Source of the DNA: Plicaturopsis crispa FD-325 SS-3
Taxonomy: Eukaryota; Basidiomycota; Agaricomycetes; Amylocorticiales; Amylocorticiaceae
DNA length: 64,000 nt
NCBI GenBank assembly: GCA_000827205.1
Contig: KN832564.1
Span: 942,682 to 1,006,681, forward strand
Reading direction: 5' to 3'
Shown here: positions 31,397 to 44,941 of the stretch, piece after piece
How positions within the stretch are numbered: position 1 is the stretch's first letter
Layout of the letters: each line of letters begins with the position of its first letter
The notes under the pieces: generated by a model
Told to the model about the DNA's origin: nothing
Seen by the model: only the letters and a program-made list of their open reading frames with translations
Databases searched by the model: none
Position numbers and translations under genes: made by a program

Positions 31397-32198
31397 CCCT
31401 AATGGTCTGTGCCCTAATTTATCTTCGCCGTGGCATATTAACCACGATGCTTGGAGCCGAGCCAAACGGGATGACGGTCTGTCCGAATCCGTGCGCAGTG
31501 GTGAATCCCTGGTTTTTCCCCCTTCTCGTTCCCGGATCTACCAAGTTACCTAGTAAGCACTTTGCGCCGCCGCACGAGATTTGACTAGGTATGCGCAAAG
31601 ATACAGTAAAACATCCCCATACTATGTGCATGAGGAAGTCTGTTCGGTACATTGATTACAATAATAAGAGAAGTACCATTGTGCCAACATATGCTAATGA
31701 GTAAGGAGACCGCACGAACGCCAATGTATAAAGGATGCATGCGTGGAAGTAAGCGGGAATGGGTATAGCGTGTATAAAGGGTAGCAAGATGGGTGAGCGG
31801 CAGAAGAGGTGGTCGACCCGGTGTACGTGTATAAGGCACCAAGTGACAGACGAGAGCGTAGATGACCGAACGGCCATAGCGCGCATGTATATCCGCGCGA
31901 TGGATCCGATAGAATGTAGAGAAGGGGAAGGGGAGGCGGTAGAATGGAGACCTAGAATATGAAGGGCTTAGGATAGGCAGCCAATGGGATGAGGTAGGAC
32001 ATACCATGCTGGATGCCCCAGGCGCAACATGCCAATAGCGACATGGTGCCGAAGCGTGACTGTCGACCAGCCATCAATAGCCAGACGGTCATATTGTCCT
32101 CTAAGAGCGAGAGGATGAGCGTCCGAGCTGATGTGCAGGCAACTAAACACCCACTTTGACGAGAGCCCACTGGACGATGAGATTATTTATTCGAGCTC
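31397..32198. other. Convergent 3' flanks, no gene
   Basis: About 800 bp between Utp3 and the BTB gene stop. A 140-codon minus frame (31585-32007) has a composition typical of chance frames and no motif. Confidence 0.5.
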
Positions 32199-33541
32199 TC
32201 AACTCGTCTTGACATAGACTACACGATACATGGTCTCCCAAGGGTGCCAGAGAGGACTCCAGCGTGCTCGTGGACATATCTGAAACTCTAAATGAGTTAT
32301 CGTACTACCCCACACGCAAAGGATAGGCATACCTGGTTTTGCGTCCCATGCTAGATATGACGTCGCCAGCGCCCATGCGCGGGTCAGATCCTTCTGGGCC
32401 GCAAAGTCACAATGGCTTGTGGGGCCGTGCAGTCTAGGCGGAGGCAGCAAGGACCGCTTGAGAGCGTCGATGCGGCCGAGATGGAGGAAGAAGAGACGCC
32501 GCAGATAGCGAGGTCCCATACTGTCTACGTCCTCATCCGTTAGGGAGGATAACGTTAACGACAAAAGATGTGACGATGTCGGCACTGCGAGGGTGTGGAG
32601 GTCATGCCGTGCAGCCAGGGTGTACAGCTCCAGAGGATGTTGGGGCGCGTGAGAGAGCAGCAGTTGAAACAGCGGTTGATTCGGATTTATGACGTTCGAG
32701 AGAGGAACGCCGTACACTATCAACGAGTTCACCGCGTCGCAGGTCGCTTCGAACGAGGGGGAATATTTGTTGCCAGGTATGTCGTATAGTGTGTGAAAAA
32801 TGATGTTGACGACAACGGACGACTCCGGCACGATCAGTATGGGGACCTGGTTCCCGTATGATGTCGCAAGTACATCGGGTAGCGTCGAATTGAAGTGGTT
32901 GGTGGAGGCCGATCCCAGCACTTGGGAGTGGACGTGAAAAAAGACGGAGTCCGACGATAGGACGATGAGATCGGAAGGTGAGGTGCTGACATCGGCACCT
33001 GGGTAAAACGTCGTGGAGACAGACACTAAAGTCGTTCCATCTACTGACTCTTGAGACGATTCGTCGGGAGATTCCTGAATCGAGAGGTTACAATCGCTTT
33101 GTACGATGGCTCGAGGACGTACTCACCGGCAGTGTGGATATTTGGGGAGGAGATAGAGTCAAGCGTGAAAGCTGCTCAATATCTGCTACCCCCGCGAAGG
33201 GCATCTCGGGAGTGGGGTAAAAATCGTTGTTCATAGGCGCATCCAAATGATCGACATCGAGCGGATCCGTGACATATTGCAGAATGTAGTCCCAGTCTGA
33301 TGTGTCCATCATCCTGGGGGAACGGGTATGGAGGAACAACGAGCTGTTGCGACCGTTAGCTTGAAGAAAGGACATTTTCAACGGTTGTGGGTAACTCACC
33401 AAAAAGCTTGAGGGGGCACACGTTGTCCAAATTATGGGACAGACTGCGAGTCGGCGCCCTCTTAATAGGCTGAATGGAGGAGGAGGAGGAGGAGGTATAT
33501 GGTTGTGGCGTGAAGTACCGAACGAGATTTCGTGAGAGCAT
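32199..33541 (-). CDS. BTB/POZ-domain protein
   Basis: BTB proteins mediate protein contacts, often as cullin-3 adaptors; this one has no known role. Starts MLSRNLVRYFTPQPYTSSSS (ATG 33539-33541), with a Ser run encoded by tcc/ggagga repeats. Introns join PLKLF to ANGRNSSLFLHTR and STLPV to MSVSTTFYPGAD. The BTB core reads DLIVLSSDSVFFHVHSQVLG, STLPDVLA, VPESSVVVNIIFHTLYDIP, the DxxLxSxDxxxFxxHxxxL pattern widespread in basidiomycetes. A C-terminal helical region follows (PLELYTLAARHDLHTLAV, RRLFFLHLGRIDALKRSLL, DLTRAWALATSYLAWDAKP). Stop at 32199-32201. No kelch or zinc finger. Confidence 0.75.
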
Positions 33542-34641
33542 ATCTTGGCCGAAAGAAAAGACGAAAAGACGGACTGCCAGGAAGCAATGGTCACCAGTCT
33601 ACTGTATGTCGCGGAACGCCGTGAAAAGTTGTGTGATTCGTTGAAGTTGGTAGTCCCCGGGCGAGGCGATCAAAATCTGTTATCCAGGACAGTGTCGGTG
33701 GCGGTGTAGCGTACCTCGCAGGCGGGCGACACAGTCTTGAGTACTATTCATACTGCGCTATACCTGTGCGCGCATGCACAATGGAACTGGCGGCTGCAAG
33801 TTAGCTGTCTGCGAGGAAACAGTGTTCGCTTGCTGCTGAAAATAACGATGGGCGAGTGCGTGTGCAAGTAGCGCTATGCTCCAGCAGATAAACCCGCCAT
33901 AGTGGCGAACGTTGCATATGACATTGACCGATAGCAATAGCCCATCCGATAGCGGCCACAAGCCACTCACTCGGTAGGCAGAACGCACAGTCCATCGTAC
34001 GAAAAAATACTCACGAACCTCCTACCCCAGGGACATCGGCTATCCGTCGTATCTTCTCTTTCGCTTGTTTGGGGGAAATGCGTGGAGTCCTGCAGCTAGG
34101 CAGTGCAGTTTCGATGCCGCGCGTTAGGCTTTCGTGTGGCCGTTGCACATATTTGAGCCGTATGTAGGGTGACCGGGAACAGTACACGACATGTGCAGCG
34201 CCTGCAGGGTGCCTGGCGTGGACGGCGGAGATTCGCGTCGGCTGGGTGTACCATGTAGCAGGCGCGGGCACTAGGGTCGAGAGTTGTCCATGTGCGGCGA
34301 TTGCCTATCGAGAATGAAAGCATTTGCGAGGGCGTTGCAAATGCCAGCAGACCATTTATACGGTTTTTGAAGGCCTTCATAAGGAGAGACCGCGAAGCTT
34401 ACATACACATTACTGTGGGAGGCAGATCAGAGGATGTCGACGAGCCTTCAATGACGGTTCCTTACCGTAGAATGACACAGTCGAGGGTGACTCGAGGACC
34501 TCGTAGGCTGCACACACAGGGCAGTTTTCCAGATCAACCAGGATACGTCAAAATATCGATGTCGGACCGGGAGGTGACGAGGACGAGGGGCGTGCTGGCT
34601 GCGATGTCAATTGCAGACCAATTTCAACTCGGGGACCCGAC
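33542..34641. other. Intergenic, no recognised gene
   Basis: 1.1 kb. A 117-codon plus frame (34292-34645) starts at GTG, not ATG, and shows no motif; two minus frames overlap it. I call none of them. Confidence 0.4.
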
Positions 34642-34891
34642 ATGACACAGTTAGACCCTCCAAAATCCCATGTCGACCAGGCCGTGGTCTCCAAGTTCCC
34701 AGAATCGTTACAGTGAGTCGCAGAGAGCCGAGTGTCTTTCCAGCGTCAATTCGGAGGATCGACTTCTCCAGGACTTATTGACCGCCTTCGCCGAGTCGAC
34801 GAATTTGCTGCAGGTACCTAGAATGCCCAGTGTCGTACCGCACCGCAGAGACGAGTTTCAACAACGTCACGGCGTTGAAGCCGCCAAATAG
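34642..34891 (+). CDS. Possible small hypothetical protein
   Basis: ATG at 34642 gives MTQLDPPKSHVDQAVVSKFP ending at a strong gtgagt donor. Removal of a short intron (about 31 nt) restores VNSEDRLLQDLLTAFAEST and a tail ending RHGVEAAK with TAG at 34889-34891, about 70 residues. Composition is protein-like and the join is in frame, but the intron is shorter than its neighbours in this genome and no family is recognised. Confidence 0.22.
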
Positions 34892-35427
34892 CTGGGGCGC
34901 ATCACGCATGGAGCAAAGTATGCGATCTCGACGGTCAGGCTGCAGCTGGTACTAATGGAATTGATTTGTATCCTCATTCTAGGATCCTTAGCCTGGCGCC
35001 TGGAGCGAGGCCCGCCTGTTGTGCAGCCGCTGAGCAGTCGAAAAAGAAGTGACGCTAGAAAAAAGGCTTGAAGCGTCGAACGAACCACACAAAGGGCGCA
35101 TCACCGCCGCCTTCCCGTCGGCCACATTTTTTGGCGACTATCGACGTCTCGACTCTGGCGTACGGCCACTGGACACAATCCATAATCGCTCACATAGAAT
35201 GTTGGATGCTTGGGGAGACCAGATTGCATTCAAAGATGGTTCGCAGGCACTGCAACAAAAGTGCACCCATGAATGTCGTCGCTTTTGGAGTATACAATGG
35301 TCGTACAGGTATTTTATTTAATCGTGCCAGATAAATCGTGTGTGCATAGAGCGAGCAATGACCGTGTACATATGCTACTTACTGTAGAGAAAGGTATATT
35401 ATGATTAAAAGGTAATTGAAAACGAAA
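34892..35427. other. Intergenic, 3' flank of aspartic protease
   Basis: About 540 bp; A/T-rich toward 35320-35427. Nothing recognised. Confidence 0.45.
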
Positions 35428-36889
35428 CTAGTTGGACATGTCATTCGTGTGCGAAGTGGTCGCGAGACCGACCCGCTTGTTGGAAGTGTCGTATACGGAG
35501 TAGTGGCGCTCAAGGAACGTGTAGCCTGCAATCCAGTCGAAACCAGAGCCGCTGTTGTGGCCGATCTACAGAGGGGGAATGATATTAGCGATGTTGAACA
35601 CAGGTCTGCGACGGAGACACGTACATCAGCAACGATCAGGTAGATGGCATCCGCAGAGCCGCCGATCGCGGTGTTCAGCGAGCGAGGCCACAGCTGCGCA
35701 TTGGGTGTGAGCGCGTGTGTCGCGCCGTTAATGACGAAGTTGAGGTTGCTGAGCTTGGCATACTGATCGGCGCTGATCGTGAGGAGCCCCGTTGTGCTGT
35801 CGACAGTCGCGCCCGTCTGCTGCTTGTAGAGCGTGAACGCGTCGGACGGAATGAGCGTCATCGTGGTGCCGGTGTCGACGATGCCTGCATTGGAGCCCAT
35901 GATCTGCGAGGAGCCGTACGTTATTTTCGCGTCCAGGCCCCAGTATGCGTTCGATGGGCTCTTCTTGGTGATGGGTGCGTACTTGATCGAGCCGGTGAAC
36001 TTGCTGCTGTCAGTCCCACCGAACATCATCTCGCCGGAGGAGTCTGAGCTAGATTGCGGGGCGAAGAAGATACCGACCTGGTTGGACGGGATCTTTCCTT
36101 GGCTGAACAAGTTTCCGGTCACGGTGTTGACGGTGCTGCTAGAGCCGCTGACACTTCCGGATGTTAAGCCGACAGGTCCTACAAACACAAGAGTGAGATA
36201 GAGCAAGAATGCACGGCAGCAAAGAAGCCCTTACCGATGCCGAGGATGCCGTCGACGCCACCACCAACTGCAGATGAGCTGGCAACACCAAGACCCTGTT
36301 TCGTGATCTTGAGACCAGTTCCCAGTGTGACCGTATCGGTGTCTGTGCAATGACGATAAGCTGAAACGAAAATAGCCAAGTGATATCAAACAGTGCTTAC
36401 ACTCCATGCCAGAGAAATAGCCAGAGCCGTAGGTGACGGAGACAGCTTTTCCGCTGTTCATGCTGGTTGTTGTCTGTGTGTACGCGGTGTTCGCTCCGAT
36501 CCAAGTATTCGAGCTTCCGGTGTCAATGAGCAGGGTATCTTGGGAACGAAGGCCGTCAATATGAGCGTGCAAACAAGGGGATAGGAAGGGCGGGACTAAC
36601 ATTGGGTAGCGGGGGAGCCGATTCCTACAGAGGTCGTATAAGTGACGGCGGCGTTGGAAGCCGACGCAGGGTGCATCAGGCTACGTTTGCCGAGGGCCGC
36701 GTCGCGGCCCATGAGCGCCGATGCGCGCGCCTGGTCCGCAACAACGAGGTTGATGTGGCCCGCATCTGTCGCATTAATCCTCGAGCGGACGGAGAGAACT
36801 GGTGCCAGGGGCGAAGTCGGTGCTAGAAGAGGGGACGCGGAAACTGAAGTCGCGAGAAGAATGAACGAGATGAACGAGGCTGGGAACAT
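35428..36889 (-). CDS. Secreted aspartic protease (family A1, polyporopepsin-like)
   Basis: Acid endopeptidase secreted for extracellular protein digestion. Signal peptide MFPASFISFILLATSVSASP (ATG 36887-36889), a propeptide ending near LGKRSLMHPASA (KR site), then the mature enzyme. Both active-site motifs are present: LLIDTGSSNTWIGA and AGIVDTGTTMTLIP. The flap reads VTYGSGYFSG. Also GVDGILGIGPVGLT, GEMMFGGTDSSKFTG and a C-terminal exon SGFDWIAGYTFLERHYSVYD (the usual IxGxxFLRxxYxVFD), ending TNDMSN with TAG at 35428-35430. About five introns. The Ser/Thr-rich mature chain and lack of a GPI tail match basidiomycete polyporopepsins. Confidence 0.93.
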
Positions 36890-36924
36890 AATTAGAAAAG
36901 TGCGGGGTTGAATATTGTGTCAGG

Positions 36925-36930
36925 TTTATA
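36925..36930 (-). promoter_or_regulatory. TATA box of the aspartic protease gene
   Basis: TATAAA on the minus strand about 36 bp before the ATG, within a t/a-rich context; spacing implies a very short 5' leader. Confidence 0.45.
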
Positions 36931-38496
36931 AAAAGCGGCCTAGGTAGACGTCGATTATGAACAAGAGAATGTGTGAGTGCTGTGTTGTGGATGTAATGGC
37001 GTACAGAGTAACCGCGGAAGTCATGGTGTATATCGTTGGTTCTTTATACCTGTAAAAAATCCGCGGAAGTAAATCAGACTCCGTGCAGTGGGGGGAGGCA
37101 ATGTTTTCTTACCGCAGTTCAGGATGCTAAAGCGGACAAGATCGTTGTGGTCGATCGGAAAACGATAGGCCAGGTTGGGGGATGATGTGTTCTGAAATGG
37201 TCCATGACTGGCTGTGGGACACGCAGACTGGCGCCAGATTGAACTGTGTATGATTCCTCGAACATAGCTAGTAGGCATGACAGGCCCACCGCCGACGGCA
37301 AGTTAGTATCTGAACGCGCGGATAGTCCTTTTTGCCTCCGCACTTCCTCCGCGGATGCTTTGTATCGTTGATACAAATGGGACTGACTGCACTTTCGGCC
37401 ACGGTGAATGAGAGATCGTCGGGCGTTGGCTTCAAAAGCGGCGCGCATCAAAACTCGGAGTAGAAAAGCAATAGATTCACGACGGAGGGGAAATGGGGTC
37501 TTCCGCTCGTATCGCACCAAGAGGGGTCCCCTGTCCAGCGAGGCCTGAGCAAACAGGGCGCATGATATTTGAGTGTTGATTGAAATTCGAAAGGCAAGCG
37601 AGAGGGTGCCAGGTATGCGGAGACATGAAGGACCGCAACGATGACTTTCCCTGTAAACAGTGCGAAAGCAAGACCATGGCACTTGTCTGCGTAATTCTCG
37701 ATAAATGTGATTACTCCTGAGACTTTGGTTGTCGTTAAACTGAGTCGCAAGCCTGCATAAAGCTGGGATGGGACAGCATCTCAGTAGCAGTAACCTGCAC
37801 TCGCAAGTCCATCAATGCGCCGTATACAAGGAGTATTGGTGAGAATGGGCATACGAATTGTTGTATCTCGTCCTGACGTTAGGATCCGCGTGCAACCGCG
37901 TTCCCGCTCACATCGTGAATTGCGGGACAATCAGCCAGACCACCAGGCTGAGATTTGCCATAATGTAGCACAGTTTACTTGCTCGTCGTCTGAGAGCACT
38001 TCGTTCGTGTCAATGTTGTAAACCGTTAGATTCCGATGAGAGCGATGGACGTAGAGCTTCAAGTTGAACTTCGTGCGGGAGGCGGCAGGACCAAGTTAGA
38101 TTTTGGACCCCTGAGAAAATCTCCGGTTTCCGATCCGTGCGCGTATAGATGTACAAACGAAGAAACATGTCGACTTCATGGTCAAACGCGAGTACAAGGA
38201 TGGGATTATGCCATGGCGATAATGTACAATAATAGCAGTGGTATACGGTAGTGCGAGTGGATACAGTCTCTCGGGCAATACAACACAGACCATAGGAGGA
38301 TACACTTGAAGCAGTAGTTGAGTTATGGGTAACAAGATGGTTCCAGAAACGATATCCGACGGGTACAGACTCGGAAGGAGGTGTGCGGTCTGGGAGACAA
38401 GCGTCTAGCTAGAGCAGATGCGGTGGCGATGTCTGAAAGACGAAAATTCAGCAACAACGCCACAAAAACGGAACGGAACAAGCGTACCCGCGGAGG
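36931..38496. other. 1.6 kb with no recognised gene; one long minus frame
   Basis: A minus frame of 187 codons without stop (37119-37682, first codon GTG, not ATG) ends just before an intron-like segment (37050-37112, gtaaga to ttacag) in the 5' flank of the aspartic protease. No motif is recognisable in the frame. The rest (37700-38496) shows nothing. Confidence 0.35.
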
Positions 38497-38914
38497 CTAA
38501 CTCGAACTAGACACTGCAAGTACTGCGCTTTCCGAAGCAGAGTACGGGCTTAAGGTAGGCTGCTGACTCCATTCATTGCTTTCTTGACTGTCAGAGGAGG
38601 CGTCCATCGATGACCGTAGCGTGGAGGCATCGGACGAGTCCACCTCCTGCGCGCTCTCCGGCGCAGACCGCTGATTCAAAAACTGCATGCGAGGACGCAG
38701 TCAATAGGCGTTGCTTGTTTGCAGGAGAGAGGACACTCACATCGCTGGTCCGGCGCGGCGGAAGGTCGGTGAGTGGGACGTCATCTTTTGAGGGCGTTTG
38801 GGACTCGGATGCGTCTGACTCTGGGTCCACGAGCGGGGTGTTGAGCAGGAGAAAAAACGTAGACGAGAGCGTAGAGAGAGATTGTGACAAACGAGCCGTA
38901 ATCTGAGAGGTCAT
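38497..38914 (-). CDS. Small Ser/Asp-rich hypothetical protein
   Basis: Two exons. MTSQITARLSQSLSTLSSTF (ATG 38912-38914) begins an amphipathic or weakly hydrophobic N-terminus (FFLLLNTPLVDPE), then a disordered Ser/Asp/Pro stretch; a 56-nt intron with gtgagt and gcatgcag ends joins RRTSD to FLNQRSAPESAQ. The tail is Ser-rich (ASSDSQESNEW, AVLAVSSSS), TAG at 38497-38499. About 120 residues, no recognised domain. The clean intron and coherent composition favour a real gene. Confidence 0.45.
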
Positions 38915-39621
38915 TTGGGCGATTTTAGGAGATGGCGATGTCTGTGGTGGTGGTATGGATGAGAGTGAAGATTCAGAAGAACGGTTGACAATGACGAGCG
39001 GCTGTACATAATATACATATAGCTTATTTGCTTCCGGTCCGCACACGCGCCCACGGCTCCTTGCAGGGGCTCTTTTAATTTACGGTTCAGTAGTACTATG
39101 TAGTATGTTCATCGTTGGCCGGTTTCAAATAAAATGACCTAGTCTTGGACCAACAGAGAGCAGAGATTGGGCCATGTGAGTGCCCAGTAACTCTTTGTAT
39201 ATTAAACTGTGTGTCGCTGACAACGTTGACGCAAGTGTTGTCCCGCCGGCCATAGTTGGAGCGGTAGGGCAGAATCCGGTGTGGGAGGCTGCTGCCCTAC
39301 TGGTGCCTATTGGCAGGCTGGAAGATGTCATAGGGTTACGCACACTTCATCCACGAAAGGCGGCTGTCATTGACAAGGTGAAATCACGGGTGGAATTTGT
39401 CATCTTGGCACATTGTATCGCGTTAAATCAGGATTTCAATTGAGACAGTGTTTGCCAGGGAGACTCAATGCACGAGGACGAACAGTGGTGGGTCTGGAGG
39501 ATATGGTCTGACGAGACCTAGATAACGCCGCGTTGCTGAGGTTTAGGTCGTACATTATCTTGGCGATATTTGACGGTGTTTCTGATAATCGTACATTCAA
39601 TGGTATCCGAGTGGCCGATAT
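38915..39621. other. Intergenic, no recognised gene
   Basis: About 700 bp; two overlapping 70-90 codon frames on opposite strands without motifs. Confidence 0.45.
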
Positions 39622-40664
39622 TTACCACGGATATCTGCCTCCGTCTTGCTTCAAGAATTGGCCCCCTTCGTTCTCGCGCGTCGCGTTGTCGATGACTTTG
39701 AGCATGCGACCGACACTCTCATCAACCGTTTGCCACGGAAAATTTTTCGCGCCTTCTGAGTAGTCAATCGCGGACGCCGCTATTGTAATATGATCGCCGT
39801 CAGTCATGCAAATACGCCAATAAAACGGGGGCTCTTACACATATCTGTTTTTACAGGTCCAGGGCCTATGGGGAAGCAGACTTGTAAAGAGTGACGATCC
39901 ATTAGCGGAGTGATATATAAGAACTGACAACGACGCACGCAGGTTTTCGTGCTCGACGTGAATCTCGCGCGCGAGGTAGTTCAACGCGGCTTTCGAAGCG
40001 CCATATGCTACTACCTGCAGCGGAAAATCGGGTCCCGCGGTGATGCTTCCCGCGCCTGAGCTCACGGGGATAAACTTGGGCGCGGGGCTCTCTTTGAGAA
40101 GCGGGTACGCTGCTTGGAAGAGCACTAGCGGGCCGTTCACGTTAACCTGCTTGCGATGTGAGCGAATATACTTCTCTGCTACATTGGGGACATACATCAT
40201 AGTGGCGGCTCATGACTTCGGGGGACATCTCTAAAACAGGCCCGTAGGCCTCGCTGATACCTGGTCAAAACGACGTCAGAAATTTACGGTTAGATGTTTA
40301 TGATTCACGGTACCAGCGTTGGCGATGACGACATCTAGTTTCCCCGCGACCCGCTTGACCTCTGCCACAGCAGCCTCGTTGTCCGCCTTGTCGCAGGACG
40401 TCAACTTGACGACGTGCACTTTGGAAGGATACTCCTTCGCAAGACTTTGTAGCTGAGAGGCGGTAGACGGGTTACGTGCTCCCGCGAAGATCACTACATT
40501 CTCCCGTTGCGCTAGAGCGGCGACGAAGCCGAGGCCTGATTATAGCATAGTTAAGCGCTCAAACATAAGGTATCTGCCATCAACGAGTAGGATCGAACAG
40601 ACGAACCGATTCCGCGGCTTGCTCCTGAAATCAAATACACCGTTGATTTTGAATCTGACGACAT
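39622..40664 (-). CDS. Short-chain dehydrogenase/reductase (SDR)
   Basis: NAD(P)-dependent oxidoreductase of the small, cytosolic C-factor/ketoreductase-like type found widely in fungi; substrate unknown. Starts MSSDSKSTVYLISGASRGIG (ATG 40662-40664), which holds the glycine motif. Then VIFAGARNPSTASQLQSL, VAGKLDVVIANAG (NNAG equivalent), SEAYGPVLEMSPEVM, VNVNGPLVLFQAAYP, KFIPVSSGAGSI (catalytic Ser), VVAYGASKAALNYLAREIHV (catalytic Tyr-Lys), and GPGPVKTDM-like turn. The last exon has VDESVGRMLKVIDNATREN and GGQFLKQDGGRYPW, stop at 39622-39624. About five introns. All catalytic residues are present, unlike the SDR-like gene at 27756. Confidence 0.85.
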
Positions 40665-42356
40665 AGAGAGGGGTGTTGAGGGGTAGTGAGCGTGCAGAAT
40701 CGAGGAGGGTCCTTTATATGCTGAAGCTGTCTGCCTCCGTGGGTAATTCAAGAAAGGCGAACTCACAAGATGCGATCGGAGTCGCTATTGCTTAACAGTA
40801 CAGTAAGTTGCATCCTGATAGGACTCGCCGGCAAGGCTACGCAATCCATCGGCCAGGTCTATAATTAATGATATATGTCAATGTAAATGACAAACGAAAA
40901 GGGAGAAAGTGACCACGTGCATTTGTCGACGACAATCTGCATGCTGAAGACAGCTGAGCAGTCAACGGCGAGGGTGGAGCTAACCTCGGGGTTTGACCTG
41001 CACAAGCCACCGGTATTCCTCTACTGACCACACCATCGCTGAGCGCATAGGTGCTACCGATCTATAGGTTCATACGGGCAGCCATTGAGCATCCTATGAG
41101 ATGACGCACTGTGAAGGGGAAAATGCTTCGGAGACCGCCACCCGTCGACAAAATGCGCGGGCCCCGAGGGTATCCCACACACCCAGCGAAACCCACCCTT
41201 CTCTGGAGTGTCATCCATTCATTTGGCGAGTTCGGTAGCTCTGCGACATTGGCCCCTGCTTGGCAATGATGTTTATAGAGGTTCCGCGAGCTAATAAACG
41301 CGGAGCGGTAGGGTAAGATCTCGCACATAAGCAGCAATCGGGGTAGGTTTACTGTGAACAAAGTAGTGGATATTGGAGGAAACGCGCGTGCGACACATTT
41401 AACCATTTAACTCACCTGTGACCTGCCTGTGACTCAGGAGGATTGGGATGATCACTGCAGGCTGTCGCGAAATAAGGGAATCCAGAATATATAAGTAGAC
41501 TCTAACCCTGCACGTCCGTTTGGCAGCGTGCCTTTCGAAGTCAAGTCTCATGATGCAGCGAGAGTGTATCGCAATTGCACGGACTAAAGTGGCCCTCCCA
41601 AACAAAATGCTCAAAATGGGGTGGGCCACGAATCATGCTTGAGTGCTCGTCAGTCACTGAGTCAGCCCTCGTACATAAAGGATGGTTTGCGCACCTTTCA
41701 GTTCTGTGACTACAGTCATACGGAAATGCGATGAAATTGCAGACCTCCTCGCGATGGGAGGCCCCATGTATTTTTACAGTCAGAAATAAAGACCGTGCTC
41801 AGCTCTCGCAATCCAAGTCCGAAACTCCTCGGCAAAGACAACGGCCGACATGGCTCCTTTTCACCCCCGACGCTGCAACTTGGTACCGCGCGGGTGCCGG
41901 GCAGGAGTCGCACACCCCCAACGGCCAGCTAGCAGGTAAGTTAGCGCAATGCGGACGCGGAAGGGATGAAAAATACGGAATCAACTCGTGAGCCGTCCGC
42001 CCGGCAGTGTCCGACCGAGGCCTCTCTTTCAAGTTCTCGCAGTGTGCTGCTTTGCGTAGAACAGACCAATGAAAGCTATGGATCCTAGTCTCGAGCAACG
42101 GCTGTGCCCTGAGCAGGCCTTGCGTTACTTTTGAGGGGGAAATAGAGGGCCAGGAGCGCAAAAGGGAAGAGTTTCCATCGATGTTCGATGTTCGAGGCTC
42201 TGTAGTCCAGGCGAGATGGCGCCTGCTGGATCGCATCTCGTGCGCGATCTCCACTCGAGCCCGACTTTGCGCTATGGAATATAAATACTCGGCCTTGAGA
42301 CGGTCTGCTCATCCACAAACACCTTGCTTTCTCCCACTACAGTCTACAACAACAAA
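40665..42356. other. 1.7 kb intergenic, long promoter region of PDC
   Basis: Divergent genes face away from it. A 151-codon minus frame at 41799-42254 and a 114-codon one at 41062-41406 have no motifs. The last 80 bp before 42357 are C/T- and A/C-rich with a TATA box. No repeats or RNA genes recognised. Confidence 0.45.
42280..42287 (+). promoter_or_regulatory. TATA box of pyruvate decarboxylase
   Basis: TATAAATA, 70 bp before the ATG at 42357, followed by a C/T-rich leader and an A-rich context at the start codon, the usual set-up of a strongly expressed fungal glycolytic gene. Confidence 0.6.
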
Positions 42357-44535
<2,179 letters not shown>

Positions 44536-44941
44536 TAGATGGATGCCTCTTAGATGTTGTATTGCCTGTTTTTTATCCCGCATGGACGTTTGTATTGTTT
44601 GAGTATCCGTATCAGTAGTAACACATCCTTGTAATTTCGGACACACGCACGAATCAATTCACTCTCATGAAAAGTACTGCACTCTCGGTTCGCCTGGTTA
44701 ACGTCGAACAAGAGGGTATTCTTTACGTTGCCCCTCTGATGAGCGCTTCGCCAGTGCAATGACAAGGTGAACTTATTCTCTAGATCTGTATCTTCACTTG
44801 GGGCAAGTAATCCTTCACTGCAGTCAGAAATCACTCCATTGAAGCGCATTATTTTATTGTACATTCTCCCGTTCGCTAGGACGACCACAACAGCGCCCCC
44901 TTCGACATCAGTATATGGGATAAGGCATGTTTGCCCGACGT
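44536..44941. other. Convergent 3' flanks of PDC and desaturase 1
   Basis: About 400 bp; T-rich at 44560-44640. No gene seen. Confidence 0.5.

Noticed and set aside
31585-32007. 140-codon minus frame
   Set aside because: Lies between two convergent gene ends; Tyr/Pro/His-rich chance composition, no motif.
33470-33500. ggagga microsatellite
   Set aside because: It encodes the Ser run at the N-terminus of the BTB protein, so it is coding low complexity.
41799-42254. 151-codon minus frame upstream of PDC
   Set aside because: No motif and overlaps the likely promoter region of PDC.
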